Shown here piece after piece: positions 11,031 to 23,040 of a stretch of DNA of 64,000 nt; position 1 is the stretch's first letter; every line of letters begins with the position of its first letter. A model generated the notes under the pieces. It was not told the DNA's origin. It made no database searches and was given only the letters and a program-made list of their open reading frames with translations. Position numbers and translations under genes: made by a program. Source of the DNA: Acholoe squamosa (lineage: Eukaryota; Annelida; Polychaeta; Phyllodocida; Polynoidae); contig OX439042.1 of the NCBI GenBank assembly GCA_949317995.1, positions 18,021,174-18,085,173 of the forward strand. The letters run 5' to 3'.

Positions 11031-11339
11031 GGGAAGGACATGGTACTGGACACATTTCTTTTTGTAATACAGACAAACAACTAAGATAATGGTTGAGGAA
11101 ACCACACCTTGTCTCATTTTTTTGGTAGTGTTTTGTATGTGGAACATAGTCATTATGGATGCATTTGTAGGTAATATGGAATTCAGAATCATGTAGTTAT
11201 TATTGTTAAAGGTAGACATGAGCTGAAACATGGCTAGTTGGGTTGGCCCTGAAGACCAGGGAAAGCTATGACTGATGTTTGATTGGTCTAGACAAAGCTA
11301 TAATTACCTACTTAATACTAGTAACACACAAATTAAGGC

Positions 11340-11665
11340 AGTTGGGTCTAAAGGCAGGGGCAGGCAGGGTAGGTGGTGACACCACCAGACAATCACCAGT
11401 GGGTGTGGGAGGCAGAGGGGATGGTAGATAGGCACACCACTAGGTGGGTTGGGGGGTACTCAGTCATGTCTCACTACTCGATCAGAGCTGTGCTGGTAGT
11501 TGTGGGTGGGAGGGGGAGGAAGACAATCAAGCAGGTACATGTGTCCTTATATCATAGTCATGGGCAAGTCATCTAGCCTAGGCTCTGTACCCTTGCCTCG
11601 TTTCCTTTCTGTCTCTCCAAGACATACTCTAGACTTAACTGTTTTAAACTAAACGCTTTCTTGTT
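11340..11665 (+). repeat. Dispersed repeat R1, right block, copy 1
   Basis: Matches 62380-62665 in order and orientation (ggtactcag..., gagctgtgctggtagttgtg, gggaggaagacaatcaagca, gtcatctagcctaggctctg). With 8249-8990 it defines a repeat present twice in the window, with different tandem arrays between the shared blocks. Confidence 0.75.
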
Positions 11666-12731
11666 TCCTAGAGATAGATTTTATATCCATATGGGTAAAC
11701 TGAGTATGTCAGTCATTTTCAAAAACCATCATAATAAACAAATTTGTGATGCATCCTTACCTAACCAGGCACATGTCAGGAAAATGGATTTCATGATTAT
11801 ACTGGTTTCACAGAGACTAGATCAAGAGCTTCAGAACACTTTTTGTTTCATCAAAATATCTTTATTTGTCAATTTTTGCTAAATTTTCAAAATTATAAAT
11901 TGGCCATCATTCGTTCCGAGAAATAGAGCTCTAAACAAAGGTCTTTTTATTACTGTATACTCATACTGAAAATAGGGAGGCCCCACTGTATCAGTGTCTA
12001 GTCTGTATGTACCAAATATATGCCAAGTAAAGCTGGTATCAATTTAAAGAGAAAATGTTAAGCTACATGTGGATATTAATATCTGTTGTCTTTCTTTATT
12101 TGATACCTTTCTTTCAAAAGATTCATTAAGATTATATTGTAGATATATCGATGAAAATTGTTGTGGTAAAAATCAGCGACAATTATCAATTTGGCCAATT
12201 TTCATCATTTCTACTAATTTTTTGTATTTATTCTTTCATCACATGAAAGGGAAGATAATAATGGAAGCCAATACCCAAAAAGCTCCAAATGACTATAATT
12301 AGCATTTTCCACCTTTTGACCTCATTATCTCTGGTCTATGATGGGCGAGATCTGCCTGATTTGGTTAGGATGCATCACATTTGGCCTCTAGTTTTGTAAC
12401 ATATCTAGACCCCTGGTGGGATGTCTCCTCAGTCCTCAGACCCCTGTACTTAGATTCTCCAAGCCCCTTTTCAAACAAAAGTTTTTATAGGCTCATGGTT
12501 TTTTTTTGATCATTTGGTGTTGGCAGGTATGCAATGCCCTTAGAAAATGAGGGAAAATTTCCATTTTGAGAACATAGATACAGCCCCTCAAAGGTAAAAA
12601 TACTGTTTTGTCCAAATATGATGCACAAGGCACATCCCCTATATAAGGTGCTGAGTTGCGAGACGTGCTATGAGGCACAGCTGGGGCTTGTTTTTTGAAG
12701 GTTTCGTACTGTTCTATAGTAAAGGTACTTA
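11666..12731. other. No gene seen
   Basis: AT-rich, only short ORFs, no recognised repeat. Confidence 0.4.
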
Positions 12732-12890
12732 GGGAGCGTTCATTATTTATGGCAGGAGGGGTGCCAATCTGGCAGAACAAATACGCCAAAAAAGATTACC
12801 TCCCCCTTGGGAATAGGTTGAAAAAAGTGACCCCCCCCCTTAGGAATGGGTTGAAAAAAAATGACCCCCCCCCCCTTAGAACTAATTGAA
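12732..12890. mobile_element. Half of an M1-related MITE, family M1b
   Basis: TTA (12729-12731) followed by GGGAGCGTTCATTATTTATG, then G-rich and C-tract units (ttgggaataggttgaaaaaa-type). The matching right terminus is absent here, but its complement ends the fragment at 16130-16246. It is a sister family of M1 with the same TTA target. Confidence 0.6.
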
Positions 12891-13918
12891 AGAAAATGAT
12901 TCCCATCACATTTCCTTATACATTTAACCATGTTCAACAAAGTCTATGTACATCAGGTCTCTTCATTCCTGTCATATTAGGAGAATTTGAGGGACTAATG
13001 CACTTTAGCAGGCGCTGAAGTGAACCCTTTAAGGCGGCCGCAGACGGGCCAGACTCAATTGGTTACTAGGGAGTACCGATCCGATCGGTCACATCAAACA
13101 TGTTTGATATTGACCAACTGGATAAGACGTCTCCCGCAGATGTCCCTGACGTCATGATCGGGCGACCCAGTCGGGGCGCATCTGCGGTCCCCTTTGGCTA
13201 CCCTAATGCTGACCCTAACGTGCAGCAAGATGTGCGTCAGCTAAAGTGTTTTCTACCTCAATTTAAACCATTCTAATTATGTGTTAAAAATGGGGTGGCC
13301 GTTGTAGAATGTTGTAAAAGCTATCAGCCGTTGGCCAGCTTTCATTTCGCATAAATGCAAAGCCTATTTCAAAATGGTTCCAATCTTTTGAAAAATTGTA
13401 ACGTGAATACCCTGCCATTGATTGATTGACATCTGTAATAGTACCTTTTTTGAAGGCTCCTCCATAGGGGGCGCTAGCATGGGCCACTACTGATGCAGTT
13501 TAAGTGGGTACTGTAGTTCCCCGTGTATGGCCTTTGTGCTCAATGATAAAGCATTTTGGACCATTACCATACTTCAACATATGGTATTTATATATTTTTT
13601 AAGCTATATAAATTTCCCCTACCCCTATATTTGTTGCAAGGAAAGATAAAGGATTATAGAAAATGTCTAAAGAATGATGTACAAACCATAGATAAGTCTT
13701 GAGCAAACGGTTTGCCACTCCCACATTATTTCATGTAGAGAAATGTAAGCCTGCCCTGTGTATAACCCTGCCTGTTTATAACCATGGTAAATTTGCCACT
13801 TAGTGTGCTTACAAGCCCGTACGGGCTTATACACAGGGAAATATGGGATGTCTTACTTAACCAGCTATATCATGCGACCTGTTCCTGACTAACTGTACCG
13901 ATTGAGGCACATGAAGCT
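12891..13918. other. No gene seen
   Basis: Includes a GC-richer patch at 13019-13250 whose ends are loosely inverted (gcagacgggcc near 13042, cagtcggggcgcatctgcgg near 13170), possibly an old foldback element. No ORF with recognisable homology. Confidence 0.35.
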
Positions 13919-14806
13919 CACTGTTAAAAATTTCCGTAGATTTTACAGAGAATCATTGTTAAATTTTACGGGTTTTCACCGTTATTTTTATTACAATGAA
14001 ACACCCTTAGATTAGGTGATGTTACAGTGAATCTGTGTAAAACACTTCGGAAAAGTACCGCTATTTTATTTAAGGTGAATCTTTGTCCTTTCGGAAGTTT
14101 CATATCTTCCCACTAGGTGGCCTTGGGGCTCACTTTGAGACTTTCTTCAATGCCCTTCACCCTAAACAGCTCAAATTGTCACAAAATTCAAAGCATATCC
14201 ACTTTGGTTTATGTACCATGTTATCAAAATGCAAGTCTACATTGTAGTTTCATAGATTTCAGATATTCAAAACATAATCCAACTTTGTGTGGCAAAGGGG
14301 AGTAGCAGGGATGTCATAAACACCCATTATGTGGTAATAGAAAAAATACATAGGCATATCACTGCAGTTTTTAATTCAACACAATTCTGAAGTAATCTAT
14401 GTACTTAGATTATTCCTCCAAAGTTATGAAGGGCATGATGTGCCTCTCAAGGACTAATTTATAATTATAATGATTAGAATGTCCCTACACTAGGATGTCC
14501 AGATGAACTGTACATGCAACCAAACCATGTATAAAGATAACCTAGTCCATTGTGAATTTACAGTGGAATTTCTAAAATGTCAAGCCAGAGGCTTAATATT
14601 GCTATGAAAAGTTAATGGTGCATGGCATTGAAACCAAAACAATGTGCAATTAATTACCTTTAATCATGATTTAGAAATAACGGTGAAATTCCGTAAAAAT
14701 TACGGTGACATTGAAAAAAACGGTGACCGTTAAAAAAACGGTGAAAGATTGGCAGCCATTGTTGCCAATGATTCTTCATTTTTTCTACGGAAAATTTTTA
14801 ACAGTG
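13919..14806. mobile_element. Non-autonomous TIR element
   Basis: Left terminus cactgttaaaaatttccgta and right terminus tacggaaaatttttaacagtg are inverted repeats over about 22 bp. Subterminal copies of acggtgaa/ttcaccgt occur at both ends (for example 13973, 14680-14750). No ORF inside. The target duplication is unclear, at most GCT. Confidence 0.7.
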
Positions 14807-15482
14807 CTGTCTTTTTCAAAATTTGCACATACAAAGACAAACTTTTTGAGATTTTTCTAGTATCAATCGCAACAGCATCAATTTCAAAAGTGAAACTAAG
14901 GTTAGAAACTGGAGGTTCTGATCAGTAGTTGCTGTGATTATAGTTGGTGACCACCGAGAACTTTGCTGGCACCTCTCAGCTCAAGAGACATGCATCAGTC
15001 CTGTTTGTGTCATACTCATGCCAACCCCTTTTCTATGTATACTTCTAGAAAGCCACTGCTGTCATCTATTCTGATGGTCCACAACAGATTGGAGAATGTT
15101 TACCATTCTCTCTTGCTTGACAGAAGACCTTTGTGTCAGATATAAGAAGATAAGGTGATTTGATAATGGTTCACTGCTCCTGACACCCTGAACTAATTAC
15201 CCGGAACATAGAATAAGAAAATGTTAATTGAAATTACAGAAAAAATGCTTTGTGATCTCTTTTGGCCACCAAGATTATTGAAAATGATATCTGCTTGTCT
15301 TTTTCAAGCGTTTTCCCTACAAGGAAAGCTGAAAACCTTAGTGATTTTCATCTTTGTCATCTATTTTTTAACACTGAATACAGTGAGAGTCCCGATCATA
15401 TAAAGCGCTCATGTCATGCCTTGTTAAGGAGATTCATTTCTAAGTTTGTAATTTAGATATTCCCTAAATAATGATCCATAAT
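14807..15482. other. No gene seen
   Basis: Two overlapping plus-strand ORFs of about 60 codons show no motif. No repeat structure recognised. Confidence 0.35.
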
Positions 15483-15625
15483 TACCATAATCTCCCGCGT
15501 ATATAAGACGCAGCTCACATATAAGGTGCACCCCTAACTCAGGGATGTGTGTTTTGCATATAAGGCACTCCTACTGCTTCTGGATTGATATTTTGAAAAA
15601 CCCTTGTATAAGGTGCACCCCAACC
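15483..15625. mobile_element. Partial foldback element, family FB (ataagacgc type)
   Basis: Begins taccataatctcccgcgtat, like the left ends at 22586 and 47728, followed by ataaggtgcacccc units. The right terminus was not found. Confidence 0.5.
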
Positions 15626-16129
15626 TTTTGACATATATGCTGTAAAACATAGCCTCCCCAACTTTTGTAAAAGCCATCCTACATGTATATTGAATAGGCC
15701 AAAGTTGTTGGGAAAGCCTTGCTATTAAAGGTGTTAATGCAACATTGGAGGGTGTGAGGGCAGCATGGGATGGAGTGAGGGTGGCATTGGATGGTGTAAG
15801 TGTCACATGGGAAGGTGTGAAAAGCTATGGCCACCATAGGTGATGTGCACTGGGAATAGGGACCTTAATACACCCTGCACTATTAGAGTACTGGTAGGGT
15901 GGGAGGGGAGCTGATATCGCCCCAACACCTTTACAGCATTCATTAGCTTTACCCATAGGTGTGATGGAGGTGGGTTTTACTTACAGGTTTTTCAGGGTAA
16001 ATCATTTTATGTATCAAATGATATTTACATAAACCCCACGTTTAAGATGGTGGAGAATTGTGAAAAAAATCGCATTCTGTTGTGAAATTTTGCATTGTGT
16101 TTGCGATTACCCCCAAAAAAGGAACTGCC
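15626..16129. other. No gene seen
   Basis: Contains a short imperfect repeat (ggatggtgtgaggg-type) at 15740-15820. No coding potential supported. Confidence 0.35.
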
Positions 16130-16246
16130 TCGCCCCTCAGGAATAGGTTGAAAAAAAAATGACCCCCCCCCCCCTCTGAATACCTCTAAAAATTTTGACC
16201 CCTCCCTCATTTGCTCACCCCCCTACCATAAATAATTAACGCTCCC
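16130..16246. mobile_element. Right half of an M1b MITE
   Basis: C-tract units followed by ccataaataattaacgctcc and TTA at 16247-16249, the complement of the left end at 12732. The left half is missing. Confidence 0.55.
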
Positions 16247-16552
16247 TTAGCCTATAAGATGCCCAGACTTTGGGCTGATTCTACAAGGTAAAGGGGGCCT
16301 CATATTTATTTAAAAGACATGCCTTCCACATGGGAAATGTCAGTAGGTACAGGGAAAATGAAGGGGTACCCCTGCACCCGTGGCTAAATCTGTTGCTGGT
16401 GTCCTTGAGTATCAAATGCTAAAGTAGTGTGTGACTAGCTACTGACAGAATATTAGTTTCGAGTAGTGAAAGCCCCCTGTTGTGCTTTACTTTAGCCATG
16501 GGACACATATTGAATGCATCACATTTTTTCACATTTTGTCCAGAAAGGCCAA

Positions 16553-16732
16553 CAGGCTTCCCTAGCCCACTTAAAAGGGTCTATATCTCCTCTTTTCTCT
16601 CCCCTCAGGATGTGTGTGGTGCACATATGCGCGGGCACTGACACATTCCTCTGTTAGATTATCAACTTGTGAAGCACGGGATAGCCACTTAGTGCCGCTA
16701 AAGTGCTGTAAAACACAAATCAATCAATCCAC
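16553..16732 (+). mobile_element. SINE, family S1b (AATC tail)
   Basis: Same head and AATC-tailed 3' half as the copy at 6998. Target duplication aaaggccaa at 16544-16552 and 16733-16741. Confidence 0.85.
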
Positions 16733-16955
16733 AAAGGCCAAGTGCAAGGTGTCCATAAAAAATGTACTGTCCACGGACTAGGCATAAAATAAATTCTGTC
16801 CACAACCAACAACATCATGGTATCAACAAAAGTACAGAGCTCAATTGATTCATTTGGCTTAGCGCGGGTCCTGTATCCAGGGACGCTGTAGTTAGTCTCT
16901 TTAAACTCCACCAGGTGGCGCTGTACCATGATGGCGAAAAAGATTTGGTAATTTA

Positions 16956-17737
16956 GGCCACACCAGATTAAAAGATTGGTCTATGGATTACCCGCCCCTG
17001 TTTTTCAGAAATTAAAATTTTATTTTTATTTGAAAAATAACATGTCTATGGACCCCGCCCGCCTCATTTGCAGGGATTTTCATTTCTTTTTTTTTTTTTT
17101 TTGATCAATCAATAAATATATGATTAATAATAAAGGTACAGGAATGGCAGACCCCTCATTGGATAGGCATAAATATGCAATGAGGCCATTAAATTATAAT
17201 AACTTGGATTACGGATCCACTGCTGGGATTTTTAGCAAAATGGGAAAAAAAATAAAATTATATTTTTATTTTTTTGCCTCTGGCTGCTGGGATTTTTCAA
17301 GAAAAATACTGGAAAAAAGGAAAAAATGTCCATGTTCATCAGCTAATTACCTACATTTTCTCCTTGCCTTCCTGTAAACTTATTAATATTTGACCTTTGA
17401 TGGTTTAAAGGTGAAATTTGGTGGCAAAAATAGAAATTTTCATGCCCTTTTTTATTTTTATTTTTTTTGCCTCTGGCCGCTGGGATTTTCAGGTGTAATT
17501 TGGGAATTTTTATTTTATTTTTTTGCCTCTGTCCGCTGGAATTGTGGACCTAAAAATTCTGTAATCCAGGTAATTATAATTACAAAAAAAAAAAGAAAAT
17601 CGCCCTCTCCATATTTATGATGTTCAGAATCCATAGACAATAATTAATTTCTAGAAAATAAAAATAAAAATTTCGCCCTCCCGCACCATATTCTCAAAAT
17701 GAAAATCCATAGACCAATTTTTTTATTTGGTGTGGCC
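16956..17737. mobile_element. Harbinger-like non-autonomous TIR element
   Basis: Ends GGCCACACCAGATTAAAAGA and the complement of GGCCACACCAAATAAAAAAA; inverted similarity continues through ttggtctatggatt. TTA flanks both sides (16953-16955, 17738-17740). The interior is AT-rich with three copies of ttttttgcctctggc/gctggga. No transposase ORF. Confidence 0.7.
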
Positions 17738-17914
17738 TTATGGGATTTAATATGGCTTTGATCTGCTCAGGTCGACTTATTTGTTGTGTGTTTCCTAAAA
17801 GGAACTATTTTGATGCTGACTGAAAAAACAACTTATTTTTGGGCCGAATGGAGGGGGGTTGAGAAAAAGAAATATTTTCTTTCCTCTTGTCGCCAAGGTT
17901 TTGATCCGGGCTGC

Positions 17915-17922
17915 TATAAAAG
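17915..17922 (+). promoter_or_regulatory. Candidate TATA box
   Basis: TATAAAAG in a locally GC-rich context, about 30 bp before a plausible transcription start and 35 bp before an ATG at 17950. Only weight of context supports it. Confidence 0.3.
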
Positions 17923-17949
17923 GGGACTTGTCTGTTTTGTGATGTCATA

Positions 17950-18204
17950 ATGTTACATAATCGCCATGGAGGTATACGAGGTGGACATAGTCATGCCCAA
18001 CGGGACCATCCTCCACCTCACTATCACCATGTCGGGCGGATTGTAAGTACATTCTGACTTCAACGATGATTCTTGAGTTTTTGACAATTTTGAGGGTCAA
18101 GACGAGGGGCATTTGGTTTAATCCGACTTTTAAATTGTATTTCAGCATAACGCAGATCCATTGGCTTATCATCCTGCCCGGCGGGATGGCAAACGGTTAT
18201 TAAA
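17950..18204 (+). CDS. Candidate two-exon gene start, unidentified
   Basis: From ATG 17950 one frame stays open to 18042, where TT/GTAAGT is a good donor. An intron ending TTGTATTTCAG puts exon 2 at 18146-18204, in phase, before a second good donor AAA/GTAAGT. The spliced frame gives about 50 residues rich in His, Arg and Pro. A second ATG at 17966 in another frame gives a 44-residue ORF that stops at 18203. No family recognised and no downstream exon assigned; it could be host or part of a decayed element. Confidence 0.22.
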
Positions 18205-20902
18205 GTAAGTCCGATCTGAGCAAGTTTAAGTGTGAACATGTGCTAATATTGTTGTTGTGATAGAGACACCACATGTGTGTGTCACATGACCGATGGTACT
18301 CATAGTGACGGCTGTGACGTCCGTCAATTTCGGTAACTAATGCAAGACCAAGATGGCGCCGGGCTGCCGCGCGTGGCGCGAAAGTTGTCGGGCCAGACGC
18401 CGCAGCCGGTGCCAATATTGATGAACATCGGTGTAAACCTGCCATCCCCACATAAGTGTGATGGTATCGTCCAAACCTTACTGAGGTTCGGGTTCAACCT
18501 TGGGGGCGGTCCTAAGTTATATGATGGTGGGGGTGGCCGGTAGTTTATGAGTTTGGGACGGTAGGGACTTCGGTCGATCCCACACGTATCGAAACGGGCC
18601 ATGTTGGAGAAGTGAGTCAAAATTTTACCTTCCATAGACAATATCTGTGGCCCTCTCAGCCAGGTTTGGATTGAACATATAGGGTTCCTGGTATGCTGGG
18701 CCTTCTTAGGGTTCGGCAGGGCCAACTCAGTGGGGTTGACTCTGCTTGCCTACGGCTGGGCCCAAGCTTTCTTATCTGGTATGTTCTCCTGGGTCGGGGG
18801 GCGATACCGGGGCGAGACTCGCCGAGGATTCACCATCACAATGTGGGAGCGCCTCGTACTATAAATAGACTAGGCGTTCCCTGTTGCTATGGTTGCGGGT
18901 GCACTGACAATAAGTTTGTTTTGATATTGCCAGTGCGTGTGTAATCTCCTGTAATAGTAGTATAGTGGTGCACTCGACACCATAGCGCCTCTGCGGGTGG
19001 TGTGGGGTGCACCAGATGGGTTTTAAATCCTACATTGTGTCATGAGGGACTTAAGTTAATAGGGAGCTCGCCTCCATCAAAGAGTTAAGTGAGTCTAGTG
19101 GGGGATTTAGGTCGATATCTATACGGGTTTTAATGTGGTTTGGGGAGGGGGGGGTGAGTAGGGGGGTTTGTTTGCTTGGCTTTTGTGAGGGAGATGTGTG
19201 TAAGGTCTACTTGTTAGGTGAATTTTGGGTTGGGGAAAAAGAATAAAAAATAAAAAAAATTTATGCAACTTGGGTGGGGGTTGTGATTGTGTGGGTGGTG
19301 TGTTTCACTATAGGACACTTGTAGGCATGACTCTTAAGCAGACTAGTTTGTTAGGCTAATCTATGATCAGTAATTGATGTAGTTTACCTTGACTTTGTGT
19401 AAGGAACAGTGGCTAATAAACTAGGATGGCTCAATACAGTGGTGGGGCGTTTGGCCTGATAAAAATGAGCAAGTTCAAACCTTTTTTTTTTTTCTTTTTT
19501 TTTTAGATTGACAGCTTTGACCAAACAGATCCATGGCCTTGCTCCTAATGCCATGTGGGCCTAGAAGGCTATGGATGGTCCACCCTGGGTTGAGTCCATA
19601 TGACTTTGGTGCCTCAAGGCTAATAGACGATTTTAAGTTGATGGGTAGGATAGGTTGTGGGTGGGGTGTTGCCAAAAGGTTGATAAGTAAGATCTAAAGT
19701 GGTCAGGTCGTCGTAGAAAGGCATGAAGTGGACTGCAAATTCAACTATCACATTTTACAAAGCACTCTGGGCGCACACTACCATTGGCATGTAATGGGTA
19801 TCTGGGTAACATGGCATAATCCATCATTGTCATGCTAGAACAATTGATGACGCTACTAAATGGACACATAAGACAAATCCTACCTGGGCTGGTTGCATGG
19901 CAGCCTCGGCATTTGGTCCTGTGGTCTCCGGATACTTGCTCCATGTGGTGACTGGGTTTGGTAAGGTGTATTGTTGTGAAGTGGATAAGATTGGGGTGGG
20001 AGGAGGCTTATATGCTGATCATGAGGTGGCTATTTCTCAATCACAGGCATCCCTTAGAGGTATGTCCCTCCCTAAAATGGCGTGTAGCCTTTCTATTGGA
20101 TGGATGCTAGTGGACTGGCTGGTCCTATGCAAACTGTGATCCTTTGTACTTCAGGATGGAGTGGTCAGTTATGACACAATATTGTTGTGGTTATGGTCGG
20201 GTGATATGTGAAATTCTGATGATGAAATCAGGACTTGTGGGGTCCCTATCCTGGCCACCTGTGGCGCAGGAATTAAGGATGTTAATATAATTATGTGTCT
20301 CACCAAACATTCCAGTACCAATGGTAAACAGAGGTATAAACACGGATCAGGATGCAAGAGAGCTGTTCTCCTACAGTAGGCCGTCATTTGGTGATACCTT
20401 AGGGTATTGAGGAGCCCTGAGCTTGTAACAAACTGGCGCATGCGTGTTCCAATTGAATGGGATCACAAACCGAGCGTACGCTGTGACCGTAGGTAATTTA
20501 TGTGGCGTGCCAACCAGATCATCCAGTTTACGGCTGCCTGAGCCTTCAGGAAATTAAATAAAAATTTTGGCAATGTCACTCACTATTTGTGATGTGTTGG
20601 TATGATAATTGGAATTTGTGAAAGAAAAATGAAAAGATAAAAAAAAGTTGTGAATTTGGGGGATCTAAAATGAGTGCTCTCCATTTTAATAATTCGTGAG
20701 AAAAAATCTATTACACGAAGAAAGTATGCCTATAGTGTCTGGGTAGTATTTGTATGTGTGTTCTAAGGGTGGTAAAACGGTTACCATGGGTGAGTTTGTT
20801 AGAAAATAATAGATTGGGGTGTAGGGCTGGGGTGGGGGTTGGGGGGGGGGTCTATACTCTGAACATAGACATTGTAGGATAATTTTGGAGGAAAAAGGAT
20901 CC
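18205..20902. other. No gene confirmed
   Basis: Slightly GC-richer than its surroundings, with G-rich patches (19140-19300, 20820-20850). ORFs on both strands up to 133 codons show no RT, integrase or other motif I recognise. It may be the worn-out 3' part of the minus-strand LTR element whose 5' end lies at 20903-22400. Confidence 0.35.
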
Positions 20903-21803
20903 TTATTTTCTTTTAGTGTTGGACGGTATGGGAATATTTTTCACAGCCCTGATGTGGTTGGGTGTTTTTAGTTTAGGACCAATGAAATTTGCCCCCAGGA
21001 TGGGTGGGTGATTTAAATCAGGAACCACGTGGAACCTGGTTCTAAATTCATGGCCGTCGATGAGGGAGTCTATGGTCATCGAGTGACTTATCTGAGCTGG
21101 GGTCTTATCAGCCAGTAACACTGTGAGTCTAGAGTTTCTAACATATTTTTAAAATATGTGCCTGCTATTTTATCAGCCATTTTTGGCTAATAGAAGACAG
21201 GGAGGCGCCAGAATCAACAAGAGCTCCATACAAGTAGTTATTTATGTCAACAGATACTGCACCTTTAGTCAATTCTGTATCAACGAAAATGGCCTTACCT
21301 TGCTGTCAATATTGATCAGACTTGCTATTAGCTTCAGAATTGGCGTCCTCCGGCTGTAGTTCTCATATTGGTCCTCCTCATCGTCAGTGCCAGAGTCTTG
21401 ATCCTTTTTATATTCCATATGTTCTGTGTAATAGTCATTGGAGGTGTGAGAGTCAAATGAGTAGGATCAGGAGTAGTGGTGGGCGGTTGTATGGTCGGGT
21501 CCTTTAGGGTGGGGGCGGGGACTATAGGTGCTGTAGTTCCGTCCCCTGAATCTTAATTACACGACTGCTCCTGGGGCTGTCGCTGTCAGCGTTAGACTGA
21601 GTCGCTGTATAGCTTCTATCAGGGGGGTGTCCCTTGGTGTGATAGGTGGGTATAACTGGATCATTTTGAAGGCGTCAGGTGACGAATTTTTTTCTCTGGA
21701 AATGGTGTGCTGCAGTTGCAGGTGGGTTGGGCGCGTCTAGCCCAGGTGATGCAAAGGTACGATTAGAAACTGGCTCCTTGGGTGTGGTCTCACTATTACT
21801 CAT
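20903..21803 (-). pseudogene. Decayed LTR retrotransposon gag-protease remnant
   Basis: On the minus strand an ATG at 21803 starts a Gag-like leader (MSNSETTPKEPVS...) that shifts frame near 21680. Near 21170-21260 a frame reads NNYLYGALVDSGASLSSISQ, with the D-S-G-A-S active site of a retroviral-type aspartic protease. The frame at 20903-21121 has FHVVPDLNHPPILGANFI, the second conserved protease motif (ILG-x-F). Frameshifts break the chain. No RT found downstream. Confidence 0.6.
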
Positions 21804-21850
21804 GGCTATGAGAGGTTAGTAGTGGGATATTCTGAGGAGTTCTCCACCAT

Positions 21851-22400
21851 TGTCAACGAACTGTTACAAGTCGATGTTGTAATGAACACTGAATCCAGAG
21901 AAGTTCTTTGATCCTTGTTTATTGCATTATGACAGAGTGTACATATAGGTGGTAACAATGATACACTTGCCAGCGTGCAGGCTCTGCCCCTAAGCTCCTA
22001 GCTCAACCTGTCGTAGGTCCTAGATACTAGGGAGGTTGTACATGGTATAATGTAAGTAGGAAAAGAGCTTAGAATAGATGATTGGGAGCTGCTCACCAGG
22101 TCTCAAATACTAAGGTGAGCAGCTCACAGGGTGATGAAATGTCCTGGTAGGAACAGGTCAGATCTGGTTGGGTCTGATCAGATCTGACGCGTCGCCATAC
22201 CCGGTAATAATTCTGTTTATAGATGGACCAATCAGGATGAAGGGAGGTTGTGGAATTTCCCTGCATCCTAGAAATGCGACCACAGGTATGTTGGTATGTT
22301 GTGATACTCCCAGTGAGTCAGTGCCCAGAAATAGGGTAGGTCCGGCTCTCACAACATCCTGGTATGGGTGATGTAAGAGCAGCTCACTGTACACACTGGG
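21851..22400 (-). repeat. LTR of the decayed element (5' LTR, minus orientation)
   Basis: The minus-strand LTR ends ...gttcgttgaca at 21851, then one base and TGGTGGAGAACTCC, a candidate primer-binding site. It contains AATAAACAAGG and is clearly homologous to 50917-51175 (gagcagctcccaatcat, gacaggttgagct, tatcattgttaccacct). The outer boundary is uncertain; similarity to the solo LTR extends weakly to about 22390. No matching left LTR was found. Confidence 0.55.
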
Positions 22401-22469
22401 GGGGATTGAGCTGTGAGCTTGTGAGCAGGTCCTGAGCGTATATGGCGAAGTATTTTATAAATGTGTAAA

Positions 22470-23040
22470 ATAATGAATAATACCCAGAATGGTCCATTGA
22501 CACTGTCTACAATCTATCATCACAAAGTATCCACAAAACATGGTTTGTCCATATACTTTTGTCACAATATGTCCAAAAACACTATTACCGCAATTTCCCG
22601 TGTATAAGGCGCGTCTTATACGCCAAACAATATGCTGCTGAGTCTTATACGTGGGAGGGACATTGCCTTGAGTTTGGGGTGCGCCTTATAGGGGGTGGGG
22701 GTAATTTTACTATAGAACAGTACTAAATTAACAAAAATCTGCCCTTAGAGGTGCGCCTTATACATGGAATTGCATTCTCTTAGTTGGGGATGTGCCTTAT
22801 ACGCGAGCTGCGCCTTATACGCGGGAAATTTCGGTAGTCCACAAGATTTTACCACAGAGCATCCACAAAAACGACACTGTCCGCATTCAACTTGAGCAAG
22901 GTGTCCACAAATTGGTCAGAATCTATCATCACAAATTGTCCATAAAACACATTTTGATCACAAAGAATCCACAAAACACATTTTGTCCACAGTGCATGGT
23001 AACAAAGTGTCCACAAATTACATTTTGTTCACAAGGTACA
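22470..23040. repeat. tccacaaaacacattttg repeat
   Basis: About a dozen variants of tgtccacaaaacacattttg, spaced 25-50 bp, interrupted by the foldback element at 22586-22836. Confidence 0.55.
22586..22836. mobile_element. Foldback element, family FB
   Basis: Inverted ends taccgcaatttcccgtgtat and the complement of taccgaaatttcccgcgtat, with repeated gcgccttatac/gtataaggcgc in both orientations inside. Same family as 47728-48866. The short ORF crossing it is not a gene. Confidence 0.7.
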
